A stretch of 64,000 bases of DNA from Candidatus Pantoea formicae (GCF_011752625.1 NZ_VWXD01000004.1:372001-436000), one strand, 5' to 3'. Positions 30,164 to 42,245 are shown, numbered from the stretch's first letter. Numbers and translations: made by a program. Notes: generated from the letters alone by a model not told the origin.

Positions 30164-32056
30164 TTACGCGTCACGACGACGTGGTGCAGAAGCACCTTCT
30201 GGACGTGGGCCACGACCGCCTTCACGGTTGAAGCGTCCGCCTTCACGGCCACCTTCACGACGTTCAGAGAAGCGACGTGGTGCACCTTCGCCACGCGGAG
30301 CGCCATTACCACGACGCTCACCATCACGACCGCCTGGACGACGTTCGCTACGCTCGAACGCAGGAGCATCACCCATCAACTGCATGTTCATCGGCTTGTT
30401 CAAGATGCGCGTACGAGTAAAGTGCTGCAGAACTTCACCCGGCATACCTTTTGGCAGCTCGATAGTTGAGTGGGTACCAAACAGCTTGATGTTACCGATG
30501 TAACGGCTGCTGATGTCACCTTCGTTGGCAATCGCGCCCACGATGTGGCGCACTTCAACGCCGTCATCACGGCCCACTTCAATGCGGTACAACTGCATTT
30601 CGCCAACGTCACGACGTTCACGACGTGGAGCGCCATCACGGTCACCGCGATCGCCACGGCTTTCGCGTGGACCACGTGAATCGCGAGAATCACGACGATC
30701 ATCACGGTCGCGGAACTCACGACGTGGTGGACGTGGTGCTTCTGGTGGCAGAATCAGTGGACGTTCGCCCTGTGCCATTTTCAGCAATGCTGCGGCCAGT
30801 GTTTCGAGATCCAGATCTTCACCCGGCTGCATTTTGCTCAGCAGTGCACGGTACATATCCAGATCGCTGCTTTCCAGCTGCTGCTGGACTTTAGCGGCGA
30901 ATTTAGCCAGACGGCGCTCACTCAGCAGTTCTGAGTTTGGCAGTTCAACTTCTGGAATAGTCAGCTTCATGGTGCGTTCGATGTTACGCAGCAGACGACG
31001 CTCACGGTTCTCAACGAACAGCAGCGCACGGCCAGCACGGCCCGCACGACCGGTACGGCCGATACGGTGAACGTAAGACTCAGCATCCATTGGAATGTCA
31101 TAGTTAACAACCAGGCTGATACGCTCTACGTCCAGACCACGTGCTGCAACGTCGGTTGCGATCAGGATGTCCAGACGACCATCTTTCAGGCGCTCCAGGG
31201 TCTGCTCACGCAGCGCCTGGTTCATGTCACCATTCAGTGCTGCGCTGTTATAACCGCTGCGCTCCAGCGCTTCAGCCACTTCCAGCGTGGCGTTTTTGGT
31301 ACGCACGAAGATGATGGCAGCATCAAAGTCTTCTGCTTCCAGGAAACGCACCAGCGCGTCAGTTTTACGGCCGTAAGCGGTCCAGTAAGACTGAGAAATG
31401 TCAGGACGCGTGGTCAGGCTTGACTGAATACGCACTTCCTGTGGATCTTTCATGAAGCGTTTGGTGATACGACGAATCGCTTCTGGCATGGTAGCTGAGA
31501 ACAGCGCGGTCTGGTGACCGTCTGGGATCTGCGCCATGATGGTTTCAACGTCTTCGATGAAGCCCATACGCAGCATTTCATCAGCTTCGTCCAGCACCAG
31601 ACCGCGCAGGTTAGACAGGTCTAACGTGCCGCGTTTCAGGTGGTCCAGCAGACGACCAGGCGTACCTACGACAACCTGTGGTCCCTGGCGCAGTGCGCGC
31701 AGCTGAACGTCATAACGCTGGCCGCCGTACAGGGCAACCACGTTCACGCCACGCATGTGTTTAGAGAATTCCGTCATGGCTTCAGCAACCTGAACAGCGA
31801 GTTCGCGGGTTGGAGCCAGCACCAAGATCTGTGGTGCGCGGACAGTTGGATCAATGTTGTTCAGTAACGGCAGGGAGAATGCCGCTGTTTTACCACTCCC
31901 GGTCTGCGCCATACCCAGCACATCACGGCCCGCCAGCAGGTGAGGAATACACTCAGCCTGGATTGGGGATGGCTTTACGTAGCCCATACCGTTCAGTGAT
32001 TCGAGGATGTCAGCGTTCAGGCCAAGGTCAGAAAAAGTGGTTTGAATATCAGTCAT
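30164..32056 (-). CDS. deaD: DEAD-box RNA helicase DeaD (CsdA)
   Basis: 630 aa (E. coli 629). Works in cold-shock ribosome assembly (50S) and mRNA decay. The Q-motif region, Walker A AQTGSGKT, the DEAD box in [11 protein letters not shown], and [11 protein letters not shown] are all present. A DbpA-type RNA-binding domain (about 480-560) precedes a long Arg/Gly-rich tail that ends in APRRRDA. The start at 32056 ([12 protein letters not shown]) matches E. coli; three residues upstream are probably not translated. Preceded by the small gene yrbN. Confidence 0.98.
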   Translation of the reverse strand: MTDIQTTFSDLGLNADILESLNGMGYVKPSPIQAECIPHLLAGRDVLGMAQTGSGKTAAFSLPLLNNIDPTVRAPQILVLAPTRELAVQVAEAMTEFSKHMRGVNVVALYGGQRYDVQLRALRQGPQVVVGTPGRLLDHLKRGTLDLSNLRGLVLDEADEMLRMGFIEDVETIMAQIPDGHQTALFSATMPEAIRRITKRFMKDPQEVRIQSSLTTRPDISQSYWTAYGRKTDALVRFLEAEDFDAAIIFVRTKNATLEVAEALERSGYNSAALNGDMNQALREQTLERLKDGRLDILIATDVAARGLDVERISLVVNYDIPMDAESYVHRIGRTGRAGRAGRALLFVENRERRLLRNIERTMKLTIPEVELPNSELLSERRLAKFAAKVQQQLESSDLDMYRALLSKMQPGEDLDLETLAAALLKMAQGERPLILPPEAPRPPRREFRDRDDRRDSRDSRGPRESRGDRGDRDGAPRRERRDVGEMQLYRIEVGRDDGVEVRHIVGAIANEGDISSRYIGNIKLFGTHSTIELPKGMPGEVLQHFTRTRILNKPMNMQLMGDAPAFERSERRPGGRDGERRGNGAPRGEGAPRRFSERREGGREGGRFNREGGRGPRPEGASAPRRRDA

Positions 32057-32072
32057 GTAGTACACGTGCCTC

Positions 32073-32129
32073 TTAGATTGCGGCGGCCAGTCTACATAAC
32101 TCGTCGTGAAAATTTTCAGTCATTTTCAT
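32073..32129 (-). CDS. yrbN: Small protein YrbN
   Basis: 18 codons between nlpI and deaD. The segment [11 protein letters not shown] matches E. coli YrbN (26 aa), which lies in the same place just upstream of deaD. The product here ends in AAI because of an early TAA at 32073-32075, so it lacks about eight residues of the E. coli form. A second ATG two codons in is possible. No strong ribosome-binding site. It may act in translation control of deaD; function unproven. Confidence 0.8.
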   Translation of the reverse strand: MKMTENFHDELCRLAAAI

Positions 32130-32232
32130 CAAAAAGTGTGAACCGGCTCAAATTAGAAGTTTTGACGAACAGAAAAGCCCTCACCTCGAAGATGATGACT
32201 TTACAAGTATTCAGGCAATAAAAGTTCGTCAG

Positions 32233-33117
32233 CTATTGCTGGTCAGATTCTGATAAATCGTCTTGTGTCTGGCCGAGTTGCGCCAGTTCCAACAATGCGT
32301 ATCGGTGCTCAACAAAGTTGTTAACATTGTTAGCGACCGCCAGTTTGAACAACGCTTTCGCGTCGTCCTTCTCCCCCAGACTTAGGTAGTACTTACCTAA
32401 ATAGAAGTTGGTTTCACTGAGATGTTCAGCGAGCGAGGTGTTATCCGTTGCGTCCGCCTTGAGACGTTCCATCAGCGTTTTTTCACTGATGTCGCCAAGG
32501 TAGAACTCGACAATATTCCATCCCCATTGGTCCCGGACCGCTTTGTCATGTCGCTGTCTCAGCGTGACTTTGGCCTTGTCGGCGTCCATATCGCTTTCAA
32601 CGAGATAGAGCCAAAGGCTGCGGAAAGGATCGTTAGGATCGTCTTGATAAAACGCCAGCAGATCATCTTGCGCTAACTTGTATCGACCGCCGTAATAGAG
32701 GGCGATACCACGGTTTAAATGCGCATAGTTGTAAGTTGGATCAAGCTCAAGTACAGAATCAAACGCTTCATAGGCAGCATCAAAATTGCCTGCCTGCGTT
32801 AAATATATGCCGAGATAGTTAAACACCTCAGGCATATCCGGTCTTATGGACAGCGCTTGCGAGAAATCGTTCCGCGCTAATGCCCTCAGACCCAAACTAT
32901 CATACAACACTCCGCGCTCATATAATAGCTGTGCGCGTTCATCATCGGTAAGGGCACGACTGGCAAGAATTTGTTCCATTCGCGCCAGGATCACCTCTTG
33001 CTGCAGTGTGGGCTGCAAAGGTACTGCCAGAACTTCGTTCTTACGCCAATTGGAGTTGCTGCATCCTGCCAGCGTGATAGCTGTCGCAACAAAACACCAG
33101 CGCAAAAAAGGCTTCAT
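32233..33117 (-). CDS. nlpI: Lipoprotein NlpI
   Basis: 294 aa, the same length as E. coli. A lipoprotein signal with lipobox LAGC places the mature N-terminal cysteine at residue 19. Tetratricopeptide repeats fill most of the protein (for example [20 protein letters not shown] and neighbours). It is an outer-membrane adaptor that brings the protease Prc to the peptidoglycan hydrolase MepS. Lies after pnp and before yrbN-deaD in the transcript direction. Confidence 0.97.
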   Translation of the reverse strand: MKPFLRWCFVATAITLAGCSNSNWRKNEVLAVPLQPTLQQEVILARMEQILASRALTDDERAQLLYERGVLYDSLGLRALARNDFSQALSIRPDMPEVFNYLGIYLTQAGNFDAAYEAFDSVLELDPTYNYAHLNRGIALYYGGRYKLAQDDLLAFYQDDPNDPFRSLWLYLVESDMDADKAKVTLRQRHDKAVRDQWGWNIVEFYLGDISEKTLMERLKADATDNTSLAEHLSETNFYLGKYYLSLGEKDDAKALFKLAVANNVNNFVEHRYALLELAQLGQTQDDLSESDQQ

Positions 33118-33206
33118 TTCCCACTCCCGAATACAAACATTGGGATAACCATCCTGTCATCCGCCTGCTGTGCACAAGGATTCCCGCCCTCGCGATGATC
33201 CAAACA

Positions 33207-33231
33207 CTTCTCCCCGCAGAGCAGGGAGAAG
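33207..33231 (-). terminator. Stem-loop after pnp
   Basis: An 8-bp stem CTTCTCCC / GGGAGAAG, 15 bases past the pnp stop codon. The tail UGUUUGG is only moderately U-rich, so partial read-through to nlpI is likely. Confidence 0.55.
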
Positions 33232-33246
33232 CCAATCAGTAAACGC

Positions 33247-35382
33247 TTACTCGGCGTCAGGTGCATTCGTCGCAGCGGTCGTTTCTTCCGCTGGTTTCTG
33301 CTCTGTCGCTTCTTTGATGCTCAGGCGTACGCGGCCCTGACGGTCCACTTCCATCACTTTGACTGGAACTTCCTGACCCATCTGCAGGTAATCGGTCACT
33401 TTCTCAACACGCTTGTCAGCGATCTGAGAGATGTGAACCAGACCTTCTTTACCGCCGCCGATGGCCACGAAGGCACCGAAATCAACGATACGCGTCACTT
33501 TACCAGCGTAGATACGACCCACTTCGATTTCAGCGGTGATCTCTTCAATACGACGAATCGCTTCTTTCGCTTTGTTGCCGTCAGTTGCTGCGATTTTCAC
33601 GGTGCCATCATCTTCGATTTCGATGGTGGTGCCGGTTTCTTCGGTCAGCGCACGGATAACAGAACCGCCTTTACCGATGACATCTTTGATCTTGTCTGAA
33701 TTGATCTTGATGGTGTAAATACGCGGTGCGAACTCAGAGATTTCCTGACGCGGCGTGCTGATTGCCTGCTCCATCACGCTCAGGATGTGCAGACGCGCAC
33801 CTTTAGCTTGGTTCAGAGCAACCTGCATGATTTCGCGGGTGATACCTTCAATTTTGATATCCATCTGCAGTGCAGTGATACCGTCGCGGCTACCCGCTAC
33901 TTTGAAGTCCATATCGCCGAGGTGGTCTTCGTCACCCAGGATGTCAGACAGAACCACGAAGTTTTCGTCTTCTTTAACCAGACCCATCGCAATACCGGCT
34001 ACGGCCGCTTTGATCGGTACACCTGCGTCCATCAGTGCCAGAGAAGCACCACACACGGAAGCCATAGAAGAAGAACCGTTAGATTCGGTGATTTCAGACA
34101 CGACACGCACGGTGTACGGGAACTCTTCCTGCTTAGGCATCACTGCCAGCACACCGCGCTTCGCCAGACGACCGTGACCAATCTCACGGCGCTTCGGTGA
34201 GCCAACCATACCGGTTTCGCCCACTGAGTACGGAGGGAAGTTGTAGTGGAACAGGAAGCTGTCGGTGCGCTCACCCATCAGCTCATCCAGGCTCTGCGCA
34301 TCACGTGCCGTACCCAAGGTCGCCGTTACCAGCGCCTGAGTTTCACCACGGGTGAACAGAGAAGAACCGTGAGTACGCGGCAGTACGCCAGTGCGCACGT
34401 CCAGACCACGGATCATATCTTTTTCACGGCCGTCGATACGTGGCTCACCACGGATGATGCGGCTACGCACGACGCTCTTTTCGAGATCGTGAACGATGTC
34501 AGCGATTTCGCCAGCATCCAGCGTTTCATCTTCAGCCTGCAGCGCAGCGATGGTGGCATCTTTGACTACGCCAACCTGCGTGTAACGCTCCTGCTTATCA
34601 GTGATGCGGTAAGCATCAGCGATACCAGATTCTGCCAGTGCCGCAACACGTGCAATCAGTGCATCGTTTGCTGGCTCTGGCTGCCAATCCCAACGCGGTT
34701 TGCCTGCTTCAGCAACCAAAGCGTTGATGTTTTCAATCACAACCTGCTGCTGATCGTGGCCGAACACCACTGCACCCAGCATCTGATCTTCGGTCAGCAC
34801 TTCTGCTTCAGATTCAACCATCAGAACCGCGTTCTGCGTACCAGCAACGACCAGGTCCAGACGTGAGGTTTTGATCTCATCAGCAGTTGGGTTCAGAACG
34901 TACTGGTCGTTGATGTAACCGACGCGCGCTGCACCGATTGGGCCATTGAATGGCAGGCCTGACAGCGCTAATGCTGCAGAGGCACCGATCATCGCAACGA
35001 TGTCCGGGTTAACCTGCGGGTTCACAGAAACAACAGTCGCAATAACCTGGACTTCGTTGATGAAACCTTCTGGGAACAGTGGACGCACTGGACGGTCAAT
35101 CAGACGAGAAATCAGAGTTTCGCCTTCGCTTGGACGGCCTTCACGACGGAAGAAGCTACCCGGGATACGACCAGCAGCGTAAGTACGCTCCTGATAGTTA
35201 ACCGTCAACGGGAAGAAATCCTGACCTGGTTTAGTTTTTTTCTGGCCAACAACGGTAACGAATACCGCAGTGTCGTCCATGCTCGCCATAACTGCTGCAG
35301 TGGCCTGGCGTGCCATCATGCCGGTTTCCAGCGTGACGGTATGCTGACCATATTGGAATTTGCGTACGATCGGGTTCAGCAA
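33247..35382 (-). CDS. pnp: Polynucleotide phosphorylase (Pnp)
   Basis: 711 aa with a TTG start (35380-35382), as in E. coli; AAGGA lies eight bases upstream. A 3'-to-5' phosphorolytic exoribonuclease of the degradosome. Two RNase PH domains are followed by a KH domain ([15 protein letters not shown], about 560-590) and an S1 domain (about 620-690, [13 protein letters not shown]). The long leader contains an RNase III stem used for autoregulation. Confidence 0.98.
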   Translation of the reverse strand: MLNPIVRKFQYGQHTVTLETGMMARQATAAVMASMDDTAVFVTVVGQKKTKPGQDFFPLTVNYQERTYAAGRIPGSFFRREGRPSEGETLISRLIDRPVRPLFPEGFINEVQVIATVVSVNPQVNPDIVAMIGASAALALSGLPFNGPIGAARVGYINDQYVLNPTADEIKTSRLDLVVAGTQNAVLMVESEAEVLTEDQMLGAVVFGHDQQQVVIENINALVAEAGKPRWDWQPEPANDALIARVAALAESGIADAYRITDKQERYTQVGVVKDATIAALQAEDETLDAGEIADIVHDLEKSVVRSRIIRGEPRIDGREKDMIRGLDVRTGVLPRTHGSSLFTRGETQALVTATLGTARDAQSLDELMGERTDSFLFHYNFPPYSVGETGMVGSPKRREIGHGRLAKRGVLAVMPKQEEFPYTVRVVSEITESNGSSSMASVCGASLALMDAGVPIKAAVAGIAMGLVKEDENFVVLSDILGDEDHLGDMDFKVAGSRDGITALQMDIKIEGITREIMQVALNQAKGARLHILSVMEQAISTPRQEISEFAPRIYTIKINSDKIKDVIGKGGSVIRALTEETGTTIEIEDDGTVKIAATDGNKAKEAIRRIEEITAEIEVGRIYAGKVTRIVDFGAFVAIGGGKEGLVHISQIADKRVEKVTDYLQMGQEVPVKVMEVDRQGRVRLSIKEATEQKPAEETTAATNAPDAE

Positions 35383-35405
35383 AATTTAAGTCCTTAAATT
35401 CGGGG

Positions 35406-35510
35406 GGCGAAGCCCACTTAGGCTCGCCGGGGTTTACCGATCTTTAGTTGCATCCTCGCGACTAATGACAATCTTCAACCGCTCATGCGGTAAAGCCTCT
35501 CATTAGCCGC
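35406..35510 (-). promoter_or_regulatory. pnp autoregulatory leader hairpins
   Basis: The stem 35458-35468 / 35500-35510 pairs GCGACTAATGA with TCATTAGCCGC and continues inward to CCGC/GCGG around a TCAT loop. The second hairpin pairs GGCG-AGCC (35406-35414) with GGCT-CGCC (35421-35428). In E. coli RNase III cuts the larger stem and PNPase then destabilises its own mRNA; this structure is equivalent. Confidence 0.8.
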
Positions 35511-35583
35511 GCGAAACGCTGCAAGCAAAGATCACTCTCAGCAACAATACATGAGTTTGGTACGGAATGCTGCGGATTGCTCG

Positions 35584-35611
35584 AAAAAAGGGGCCATAAA
35601 GGCCCCCTTTT
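35584..35611 (-). terminator. rpsO terminator
   Basis: Stem GGGGCC / GGCCCC with a five-base loop, flanked by A- and T-runs (six T on the minus strand). Partial read-through carries transcription into pnp, as in E. coli. Confidence 0.92.
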
Positions 35612-35693
35612 CGCGAAACTCGCACAAATCTGATCGTCAGATGCGCTTTTCTGCATAGTGCATGTGCTACATCGTTGATCAGATTCTTCAGAC

Positions 35694-35963
35694 TTAGCGA
35701 CGCAGACCCAGGGTTTCGATCAGGCTGGTGTAACGTGCAACGTCTTTACGCTTCAGGTAGTCCAGCAGCTTACGACGCTGAGATACCATGCGCAGCAGAC
35801 CGCGACGGCTGTGGTGGTCTTTTTTGTGCTCAGAGAAGTGACCCTGCAGGTGGTTAATCTGAGCAGTCAGCAGAGCAACCTGAACTTCAGTTGAACCGCT
35901 GTCGTTAGCACCACGACCGAATTTAGCAACGATCTCTGCTTTAGCTTCTACGCTTAGAGACAT
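35694..35963 (-). CDS. rpsO: 30S ribosomal protein S15 (RpsO)
   Basis: 89 aa, the same length as E. coli. Binds 16S rRNA early in small-subunit assembly. The S15 segment [29 protein letters not shown] is present in pieces ([16 protein letters not shown]). It is translationally autoregulated in E. coli through a leader pseudoknot; the leader here (about 68 bases) is of similar length. It has its own promoter. Confidence 0.99.
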   Translation of the reverse strand: MSLSVEAKAEIVAKFGRGANDSGSTEVQVALLTAQINHLQGHFSEHKKDHHSRRGLLRMVSQRRKLLDYLKRKDVARYTSLIETLGLRR

Positions 35964-36037
35964 AATGAACTCCGAAATAATAAATGAATGGTTGGGTGCC
36001 GATCTCTAATTCAGCAGCCCGCTTTAAAAGCCGCGCT

Positions 36038-36066
36038 ATTCTACTCTTCGCCTGATAGCAACGCAA
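36038..36066 (-). promoter_or_regulatory. rpsO promoter
   Basis: On the minus strand -35 TTGCGT, a 17-base spacer and -10 TAGAAT, followed by a GC-rich discriminator. The start is near 36031, 68 bases before the rpsO ATG. Confidence 0.8.
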
Positions 36067-36098
36067 ATGCGCCGTTAGGTCAAATCAATGCTTATTGA

Positions 36099-37043
36099 TT
36101 AGGCGGGAAACTCGACCACCAGACGACGCGGCGCCACGCGCCCATCCTCGGCGATTTCAGCCATACCGATAAATTTGTGCTCGTCACCTTCGGTGACACG
36201 CACCAATCCCTGTTCTGGCGCATTCGCCACCTGCACCGGCATCCCCTGCTTGAAATAGGCAGCGACCGCAGGCAAAAGGTTCACAATCGGGAACTCTTCC
36301 GCCGGGCTGTCCATTGGCAATAGCAGCGCATCCAGAGCGGTATAATCCGGCGTTTCTGACGCATTCGCCTCTGCTGCCATGGCCTGCAACTGCTCAAACG
36401 TCACCATGCGTTCGATCGGATACTTCGCAACCTGCAAACGACGCAGCATGATCACATGTGCACCGCAGCCCAGTTTTTCACCCAAATCATCAATAATGGT
36501 GCGGATGTAAGTGCCTTTGGAAACATGAATTTCCAGTTCCAGCTCATCCCCTTCCCAGCGAATAAACTGCAACTCAAACACCGTAATCGGGCGCGCTTCA
36601 CGTGGTACGGTAATGCCTTCACGTGCGTACTCGTAGAGCTTACGGCCCTGATACTTTAGAGCAGAGAACATGGTTGGCACCTGCAGGGTGTCACCACGAA
36701 AACTCTCCAGTGCCGCATCCAACAGCGCCTGGCTAAAGTTCACCGGGCGGGTTTCAACGATGTTGCCATCTGCATCTGACGTATCCGTCCGCTCGCCTAA
36801 ACGTGCAATCACGCGATAGCGCTTGTCTGAATCCAGCAGAAACTGCGAGAACTTGGTCGCTTCGCCGAGGCAAATCGGCAACATACCGGTCGCCAGCGGA
36901 TCGAGTGCGCCAGTGTGCCCTGCTTTATTAGCATGAAACAGGCGCTTAACTTTCTGCAATACATCGTTGGAGGATGCGCCCTGATGTTTATCCAGCAGAA
37001 ACACACCGTGGACGTCGCGACCGCGACGACGAGGACGACTCAT
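36099..37043 (-). CDS. truB: tRNA pseudouridine-55 synthase (TruB)
   Basis: 314 aa, the same length as E. coli. Makes pseudouridine 55 in the T-loop of tRNAs and acts as a tRNA chaperone. The catalytic Asp lies in [12 protein letters not shown], and the N-terminal segment [18 protein letters not shown] is typical. A C-terminal PUA domain is at about 250-310. Its ATG overlaps the rbfA stop by one base. Confidence 0.98.
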   Translation of the reverse strand: MSRPRRRGRDVHGVFLLDKHQGASSNDVLQKVKRLFHANKAGHTGALDPLATGMLPICLGEATKFSQFLLDSDKRYRVIARLGERTDTSDADGNIVETRPVNFSQALLDAALESFRGDTLQVPTMFSALKYQGRKLYEYAREGITVPREARPITVFELQFIRWEGDELELEIHVSKGTYIRTIIDDLGEKLGCGAHVIMLRRLQVAKYPIERMVTFEQLQAMAAEANASETPDYTALDALLLPMDSPAEEFPIVNLLPAVAAYFKQGMPVQVANAPEQGLVRVTEGDEHKFIGMAEIAEDGRVAPRRLVVEFPA

Positions 37044-37450
37044 CAGTCCTCCTTGTCATCTTCCGCCGGGTTTTCACCACGACGCTCAACATCACTCTTA
37101 ATAACGTTGCTGACCAGGTTAGACATGCGCATCCCTTCGATCAGTGAGTTGTCATAGAAGAAGGTCAACTCCGGCACGATACGCAAGCGCATCGCTTTTC
37201 CGACCAGAATACGGATATAACCTGAAGCTTCTTTCAACGCTTTCAGGCCATTTTTTACCGCATCTTCATCCTGATCATTCAGGAAGGTCACGAAGACTTT
37301 GGCATAAGCCAGATCGCGTGATACTTCAACGCCTGACACCGTGACCATCATGCCAAGACGCGGGTCTTTAATTTCGCGCTGCAGGATGATGGCAATTTCT
37401 TTTTGCAGTTCCTGAGATACGCGCTGTGGGCGGCCAAATTCTTTTGCCAT
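37043..37450 (-). CDS. rbfA: 30S ribosome-binding factor A (RbfA)
   Basis: 135 aa (E. coli 133) from the ATG at 37450 ([15 protein letters not shown]). KH-type fold protein that helps mature the 16S rRNA 5' end, important in the cold. The segment [21 protein letters not shown] is present in pieces. The tail is acidic. Between infB and truB, as in E. coli. Confidence 0.97.
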   Translation of the reverse strand: MAKEFGRPQRVSQELQKEIAIILQREIKDPRLGMMVTVSGVEVSRDLAYAKVFVTFLNDQDEDAVKNGLKALKEASGYIRILVGKAMRLRIVPELTFFYDNSLIEGMRMSNLVSNVIKSDVERRGENPAEDDKED

Positions 37451-37515
37451 TTTTCTTTCTCCCAAATAATTCGGGAGGCCAGAGGCCTCCCAAATTGCAA
37501 CACATCAGATGATAA

Positions 37516-40206
37516 TCAATCGATGGTGCGTTTAATTTCAATCACTTCAAAGACTTCGATCATATCGCCAACACGAACATCGTTGTAGTTCTTCACGCCG
37601 ATACCACACTCCATGCCATTACGCACTTCGTTGACATCGTCTTTAAAGCGACGCAGAGATTCCAGCTCGCCTTCGTAAATCACCACGTTGTCGCGCAGGA
37701 CGCGAATCGGGTTGTGACGTTTGATGTTGCCTTCGGTGACCATACAGCCTGCGATAGCGCCAAATTTCGGTGACTTGAACACGTCACGTACTGCAGCCAG
37801 ACCAATGATCTGCTGTTTGAATTCTGGTGCCAGCATACCGCTCATGGCCGCTTTCACTTCGTCAATCAGATTATAGATGACGGAGTAGTAACGCAGGTCA
37901 ACGTTTTCAGCATCAATGACGCGGCGAGCGGAAGCATCAGCACGCACGTTAAAGCCAAGGATGATTGCGTTGGATGCCGCAGCCAGCGTGGCGTCGGTTT
38001 CGGTGATACCACCTACGCCCGAACCGATAATCTTCACCTTCACTTCGTCGGTGGAGAGTTTCAGCAGGGAGTCGGAGATCGCTTCCACAGAACCCTGTAC
38101 GTCGGATTTCAGCACGATGTTCAGTTCTGACACTTCGCCTTCGGTCATGTTGGCAAACATGTTCTCCAACTTCGACTTCTGCTGACGCGCCAGTTTCACT
38201 TCGCGGAACTTGCCCTGACGATACAGTGCAACTTCACGTGCTTTCTTCTCATCACGTACAACGGTCGCTTCATCACCCGCTGCTGGCACACCAGACAGAC
38301 CGAGGATTTCCACTGGAATGGATGGACCTGCTTCCAGTACTTCACGACCCAGTTCGTCACGCATCGCACGCACACGGCCATATTCGAAGCCGCACAGCAC
38401 GATGTCGCCTTTGTTCAGCGTACCTTCACGCACCAGCACGGTAGCAACCGGGCCGCGGCCTTTATCGAGGAAGGATTCGATCACTACGCCGCTCGCCATA
38501 CCTTCGCGAATCGCGGTCAGTTCCAGAACTTCAGCCTGCAGCAGAATCACGTTCAGCAGGTCATCAATACCGGTACCGGCTTTCGCAGAAACGTTGACGA
38601 ACATGTTCTCACCGCCCCACTCTTCCGGAATAATTCCGTACTGGGTCAGCTCGTTCTTCACGCGATCTGGATCAGCTTCTGGCTTATCGATCTTGTTCAC
38701 CGCAACCACAACCGGCACTTTCGCTGCTTTCGCATGCTGAATAGCTTCGATGGTTTGTGGCATCACGCCGTCATCGGCTGCAACGACGAGGATAACGATA
38801 TCCGTTGCCTGCGCACCACGTGCACGCATCGCGGTAAACGCGGCGTGGCCCGGGGTATCCAGGAAGGTGATCATACCGTTGTCAGTTTCAACGTGGTAAG
38901 CACCGATGTGCTGAGTAATACCACCCGCTTCGCCTGATGCAACTTTGGTTGAGCGAATGTAGTCCAGCAGAGACGTTTTACCATGGTCAACGTGACCCAT
39001 GATGGTGACGACTGGCGCGCGAGCTTCCTGCGCGGCATCAGTATCACGATCGTCCATTACCGCTTCTTCCAGCTCATTCTCGCGGCGCAGGATCACTTTG
39101 TGACCCATTTCTTCCGCAACCAGCTGGGCAGTTTCCTGGTCGATAACTTGGTTAATGGTCGCCATCGCGCCCATTTTCATCATCGCTTTGATGACCAGCG
39201 AACCTTTCACGGCCATTTTGTTAGCCAGTTCAGATACGGTGATGGTTTCGCCGATGATGACATCACGGTTCACGGCCTGAGCTGGCTTGTTGAAGCCCTG
39301 CTGCAGTGAACTTGGTTTGCGATGCTTGCCACCTTTACCGCCACGTACTTGCGCACGTGCTTCTTCGCGGTCGGTTTTCGCTTCAGAATGCTTGTTGCCT
39401 TTCTTCACCGGACGAGCCGCTTTAGTGGTACGTGCACGTCCACGGCCACCTTCAACTTCACGGTCGTTTTCGTCTTCGGCCTGACGGGCATGAGTAGACG
39501 TGGTGACGTGATAGTCGCCTTTGTCTTCTTCTTCCGGTTTTTCCCATTCAGCTGATTTTTCTTCAGCCAGACGGCGGGCTTCTTCAGCCACACGGCGAGC
39601 GTCTTCTTCCAGCTTACGGCGTGCTTCTTCTTCCGCTTTACGTTTCAGTTCAGCCGCTTCGGCTTCACGACGCGCCTTATCAGACTGCGCAGCCTTGGTT
39701 ACTTCGTCGGTAGGTTGATTAGTCACTTTCTCATTTTCCGCTGCTTCACGCTTAGCCTTGTCAGCGGCTTCGCGCTTGGCTTTCTCTTCGGCTTCACGTT
39801 GCGCTTTTTGTTCAGCTTCGCGACGGGCTTGTTCTTCCGCCTCGCGACGCGCCTGCTCTTCCGCTTCACGCTGTGCCTCAGCTTCAGCTTCTGCCTGAGC
39901 TTGCTCAGACTCTGCATCACCTTTCACGTATGTGCGCTTTTTGCGGACTTCGATTTGCACCGACTTACTTTTACCCCCGGTGCCTGGAATATTCAAGGTG
40001 CTACGCGTCTTGCGCTGCAACGTCAGTTTACTTGAAGCGGTCTGACCGTGCTCACGATTCAAGTGGGACAGTAAGGTTTCTTTCTCTTGCTGGGACACCG
40101 CATCGTTTTCAGACTTACGGATCCCTGCGTCAGCAAATTGCTGTACCAGGCGATCAACCGGGGTCTGAATTTCGGCGGCCAGCGATTTTACGGTTACATC
40201 TGTCAT
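37516..40206 (-). CDS. infB: Translation initiation factor IF-2 (InfB)
   Basis: 896 aa (E. coli 890). A GTPase that brings fMet-tRNA to the 30S subunit; the initiator tRNA gene metY lies upstream in the same operon. The G1 motif GHVDHGKT is at residues 404-411, with DTPGH and NKID after it. The N-terminal third is a long helical region of repeats made of REAEEQA / REAEQKA / REAADKA units (about 113-157). E. coli also makes shorter IF2 forms from internal starts; not verified here. Confidence 0.98.
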   Translation of the reverse strand: MTDVTVKSLAAEIQTPVDRLVQQFADAGIRKSENDAVSQQEKETLLSHLNREHGQTASSKLTLQRKTRSTLNIPGTGGKSKSVQIEVRKKRTYVKGDAESEQAQAEAEAEAQREAEEQARREAEEQARREAEQKAQREAEEKAKREAADKAKREAAENEKVTNQPTDEVTKAAQSDKARREAEAAELKRKAEEEARRKLEEDARRVAEEARRLAEEKSAEWEKPEEEDKGDYHVTTSTHARQAEDENDREVEGGRGRARTTKAARPVKKGNKHSEAKTDREEARAQVRGGKGGKHRKPSSLQQGFNKPAQAVNRDVIIGETITVSELANKMAVKGSLVIKAMMKMGAMATINQVIDQETAQLVAEEMGHKVILRRENELEEAVMDDRDTDAAQEARAPVVTIMGHVDHGKTSLLDYIRSTKVASGEAGGITQHIGAYHVETDNGMITFLDTPGHAAFTAMRARGAQATDIVILVVAADDGVMPQTIEAIQHAKAAKVPVVVAVNKIDKPEADPDRVKNELTQYGIIPEEWGGENMFVNVSAKAGTGIDDLLNVILLQAEVLELTAIREGMASGVVIESFLDKGRGPVATVLVREGTLNKGDIVLCGFEYGRVRAMRDELGREVLEAGPSIPVEILGLSGVPAAGDEATVVRDEKKAREVALYRQGKFREVKLARQQKSKLENMFANMTEGEVSELNIVLKSDVQGSVEAISDSLLKLSTDEVKVKIIGSGVGGITETDATLAAASNAIILGFNVRADASARRVIDAENVDLRYYSVIYNLIDEVKAAMSGMLAPEFKQQIIGLAAVRDVFKSPKFGAIAGCMVTEGNIKRHNPIRVLRDNVVIYEGELESLRRFKDDVNEVRNGMECGIGVKNYNDVRVGDMIEVFEVIEIKRTID

Positions 40207-40223
40207 GCTGTTCCTTCCTGTTA

Positions 40224-41711
40224 TTACGCGTCATCGCCGAACCAGCAGATATTACGTGCAGCCATAATCAGCGCACCGGCCTTCTCATCATCCAGCCCTT
40301 CAATATCTGTCAGATCGTCAACACCTTGCTCAGCGAGATCTTCCAGCGTGCAAACGCCTTTAGACGCCAGGCGATACGCCAGCGCACGATCTAAGCCCTC
40401 AAGATTCAGAAGATCCTCAGCGGGCTCCTGATTACCAAGGCTCTCTTCTTTCGCTAATGCCAGGGTGGTTAACGCATTTTTTGCTCGTTCACGCAGGGCT
40501 TCAATGGTCTCTTCATCGAGGCCGTCGATTTCCAGCAACTCGTTGATTGGCACGTAAGCCAATTCTTCCAGCGAAGAGAAGCCCTCTTCCACCAGTACGG
40601 TGGCGAACTCTTCGTCGATGTCGAGATGTTTGGTGAACATATCGATTGCTGCGTGGGCTTCAGCCTGATGCTTAGCTTGCAGATCATCGACGGTCATCAC
40701 GTTCAGTTCCCAACCACTGAGTTGAGAAGCTAAACGCACGTTTTGGCCGTTACGGCCGATCGCCTGAGCCAGATTGCCGGCTTCAACTGCGATATCCATG
40801 GTGTGATTATCTTCATCCACCACGATTGACGCCACATCGGCTGGCGCCATGGCGTTAATAACGAATTGCGCTGGGTTATCGTCCCACAGCACGATATCAA
40901 TACGCTCACCACCCAGTTCACTGGAAACCGCCTGCACGCGCGCACCGCGCATACCGACGCAAGCACCAACAGGGTCGATACGTTTATCGTTGGTTTTCAC
41001 GGCGATTTTGGCACGTGAACCCGGATCGCGCGCTGCCGCTTTGATCTCGATAACTTCTTCGCCGATTTCTGGTACTTCAATGCGGAACAGTTCGATCAGC
41101 ATTTCCGGTTTAGAACGGGTCACAAACAGCTGAGCACCACGTGCTTCAGGGCGCACTGCGTACAGCACACCACGAATACGATCGCCTGGGCGGAAGTTTT
41201 CACGTGGCAGCATATCTTCACGGCCAATCACGGCTTCAGCATTGCTGCCGAGATCCAGAGAGATACTGTCACGGTTCACTTTCTTCACCACGCCGGTGAT
41301 GATTTCACCTTCGTGTTGACGGAACTGATCAACCACCATTGCGCGCTCGGCTTCACGTACTTTCTGTACGATGACCTGCTTCGCGGTTTGGGTGGTGATA
41401 CGGTCGAAGGTCACTGATTCGATCTGATCTTCAACATATTCGCCCAGATTGAACGCTTCATCCTCAAAGCGAGCGGCATCCAATGTGATTTCACGGGTCG
41501 GCTGTGTGACTTCTTCAACAATCTGCCAGCGACGGAAAGTATCGAAATCGCCGCTGCGACGGTCGATGCTGACGCGCACTTCGATCTCTTGCTCATACTT
41601 CTTTTTGGTCGCAGTGGCCAAAGCGCTCTCCAGCGCTTCGAAGATTTTCTCACGCGGCAGGGCTTTTTCGTTAGAAACGGCTTCTACTACAGCTAAGATC
41701 TCTTTGTTCAT
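40224..41711 (-). CDS. nusA: Transcription termination/antitermination factor NusA
   Basis: 495 aa from the ATG at 41711, the same length as E. coli. Binds RNA polymerase and promotes pausing, termination and, with other Nus factors, antitermination. Domains: NusA N-terminal (1-130), S1 (about 135-200), two KH domains (about 200-345, with [16 protein letters not shown]), and two acidic repeat domains (AR1, AR2) at the C-terminus. Part of the metY-rimP-nusA-infB operon. Confidence 0.98.
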   Translation of the reverse strand: MNKEILAVVEAVSNEKALPREKIFEALESALATATKKKYEQEIEVRVSIDRRSGDFDTFRRWQIVEEVTQPTREITLDAARFEDEAFNLGEYVEDQIESVTFDRITTQTAKQVIVQKVREAERAMVVDQFRQHEGEIITGVVKKVNRDSISLDLGSNAEAVIGREDMLPRENFRPGDRIRGVLYAVRPEARGAQLFVTRSKPEMLIELFRIEVPEIGEEVIEIKAAARDPGSRAKIAVKTNDKRIDPVGACVGMRGARVQAVSSELGGERIDIVLWDDNPAQFVINAMAPADVASIVVDEDNHTMDIAVEAGNLAQAIGRNGQNVRLASQLSGWELNVMTVDDLQAKHQAEAHAAIDMFTKHLDIDEEFATVLVEEGFSSLEELAYVPINELLEIDGLDEETIEALRERAKNALTTLALAKEESLGNQEPAEDLLNLEGLDRALAYRLASKGVCTLEDLAEQGVDDLTDIEGLDDEKAGALIMAARNICWFGDDA

Positions 41712-41735
41712 CCTGGTTAGCCTCAATCCGGACTT

Positions 41736-42188
41736 TTAAAAGTGGGGGACCAGGTTCGCTTTCTGAATGTTGCTCAGCGCGAACACTTCATCGTTACCCT
41801 CAACGGTCACCGTGATCATCTCGCCTTCTACTGACTTGATGATGCCCTGCCATTTACGGCGGTTCTGTACGGCCATACGCAGTACCAAGCTCACCTCATC
41901 ACCGACGAAACGAGTATAGTGTTCAGCAGTGAAAAGAGGACGTTCGAGACCCGGCGAGGAAACTTCAAGGTTGTAAGCCACCGTAATGGGATCTTCCACA
42001 TCCATCACAGCGCTGACCTGGTGGCTAACATCGGCACAATCATCAACATTGATACCGTCTTCACTATCAATATAGATGCGCAAAGTCGATGTGCGACCGC
42101 GAACGAATTCGATACCGACCAATTCGTAGCCAAGCGCTTCTACCGGAGCGGTGATCAAATCAGTCAATTTTTGCTCTAATGTGGACAA
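41736..42188 (-). CDS. rimP: Ribosome maturation factor RimP
   Basis: 150 aa from a TTG start (42186-42188), the same length as E. coli. A GGGGGT site lies about four bases upstream. An ATG much further upstream would add 42 unrelated residues running through the metY terminators, so I reject it. RimP helps assemble 30S subunits. The segments [18 protein letters not shown] and [20 protein letters not shown] match the family in pieces. Confidence 0.96.
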   Translation of the reverse strand: MSTLEQKLTDLITAPVEALGYELVGIEFVRGRTSTLRIYIDSEDGINVDDCADVSHQVSAVMDVEDPITVAYNLEVSSPGLERPLFTAEHYTRFVGDEVSLVLRMAVQNRRKWQGIIKSVEGEMITVTVEGNDEVFALSNIQKANLVPHF

Positions 42189-42205
42189 GCCCACCCCCAA
42201 GACAT

Positions 42206-42225
42206 AAAAAAAGGGCCTATAGCCC
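42206..42225 (-). terminator. Second terminator between metY and rimP
   Basis: Short stem GGGC / GCCC with a five-base loop, followed on the minus strand by seven U. It lies after the stronger terminator at 42246-42269. Tandem leaky terminators here set how much transcription goes from metY into rimP-nusA-infB. Confidence 0.65.
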
Positions 42226-42245
42226 AGTGTTGCGATTCCTGATAA

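Larger units (their letters stand above)
35383..35693 (-). promoter_or_regulatory. pnp leader / rpsO-pnp intergenic region
   Basis: 311 bases without a protein gene. From rpsO: the rpsO terminator (35584-35611), then the pnp leader with an RNase III-type stem (35458-35510) and a second hairpin (35406-35428) near the start codon. E. coli has the small RNA SraG on the opposite strand in this gap; I cannot confirm it here by eye. Confidence 0.7.

Noticed and set aside
34246-34866. 206-residue open frame on the plus strand inside pnp
   Set aside because: Wholly antisense to a well-conserved gene, no ribosome-binding site and no recognisable domain; caused by codon bias of the opposite strand.
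39736-39870. Possible CRISPR-like or satellite repeat
   Set aside because: The repeats are in frame inside infB and encode an alpha-helical Glu/Ala/Arg region; spacers are absent.
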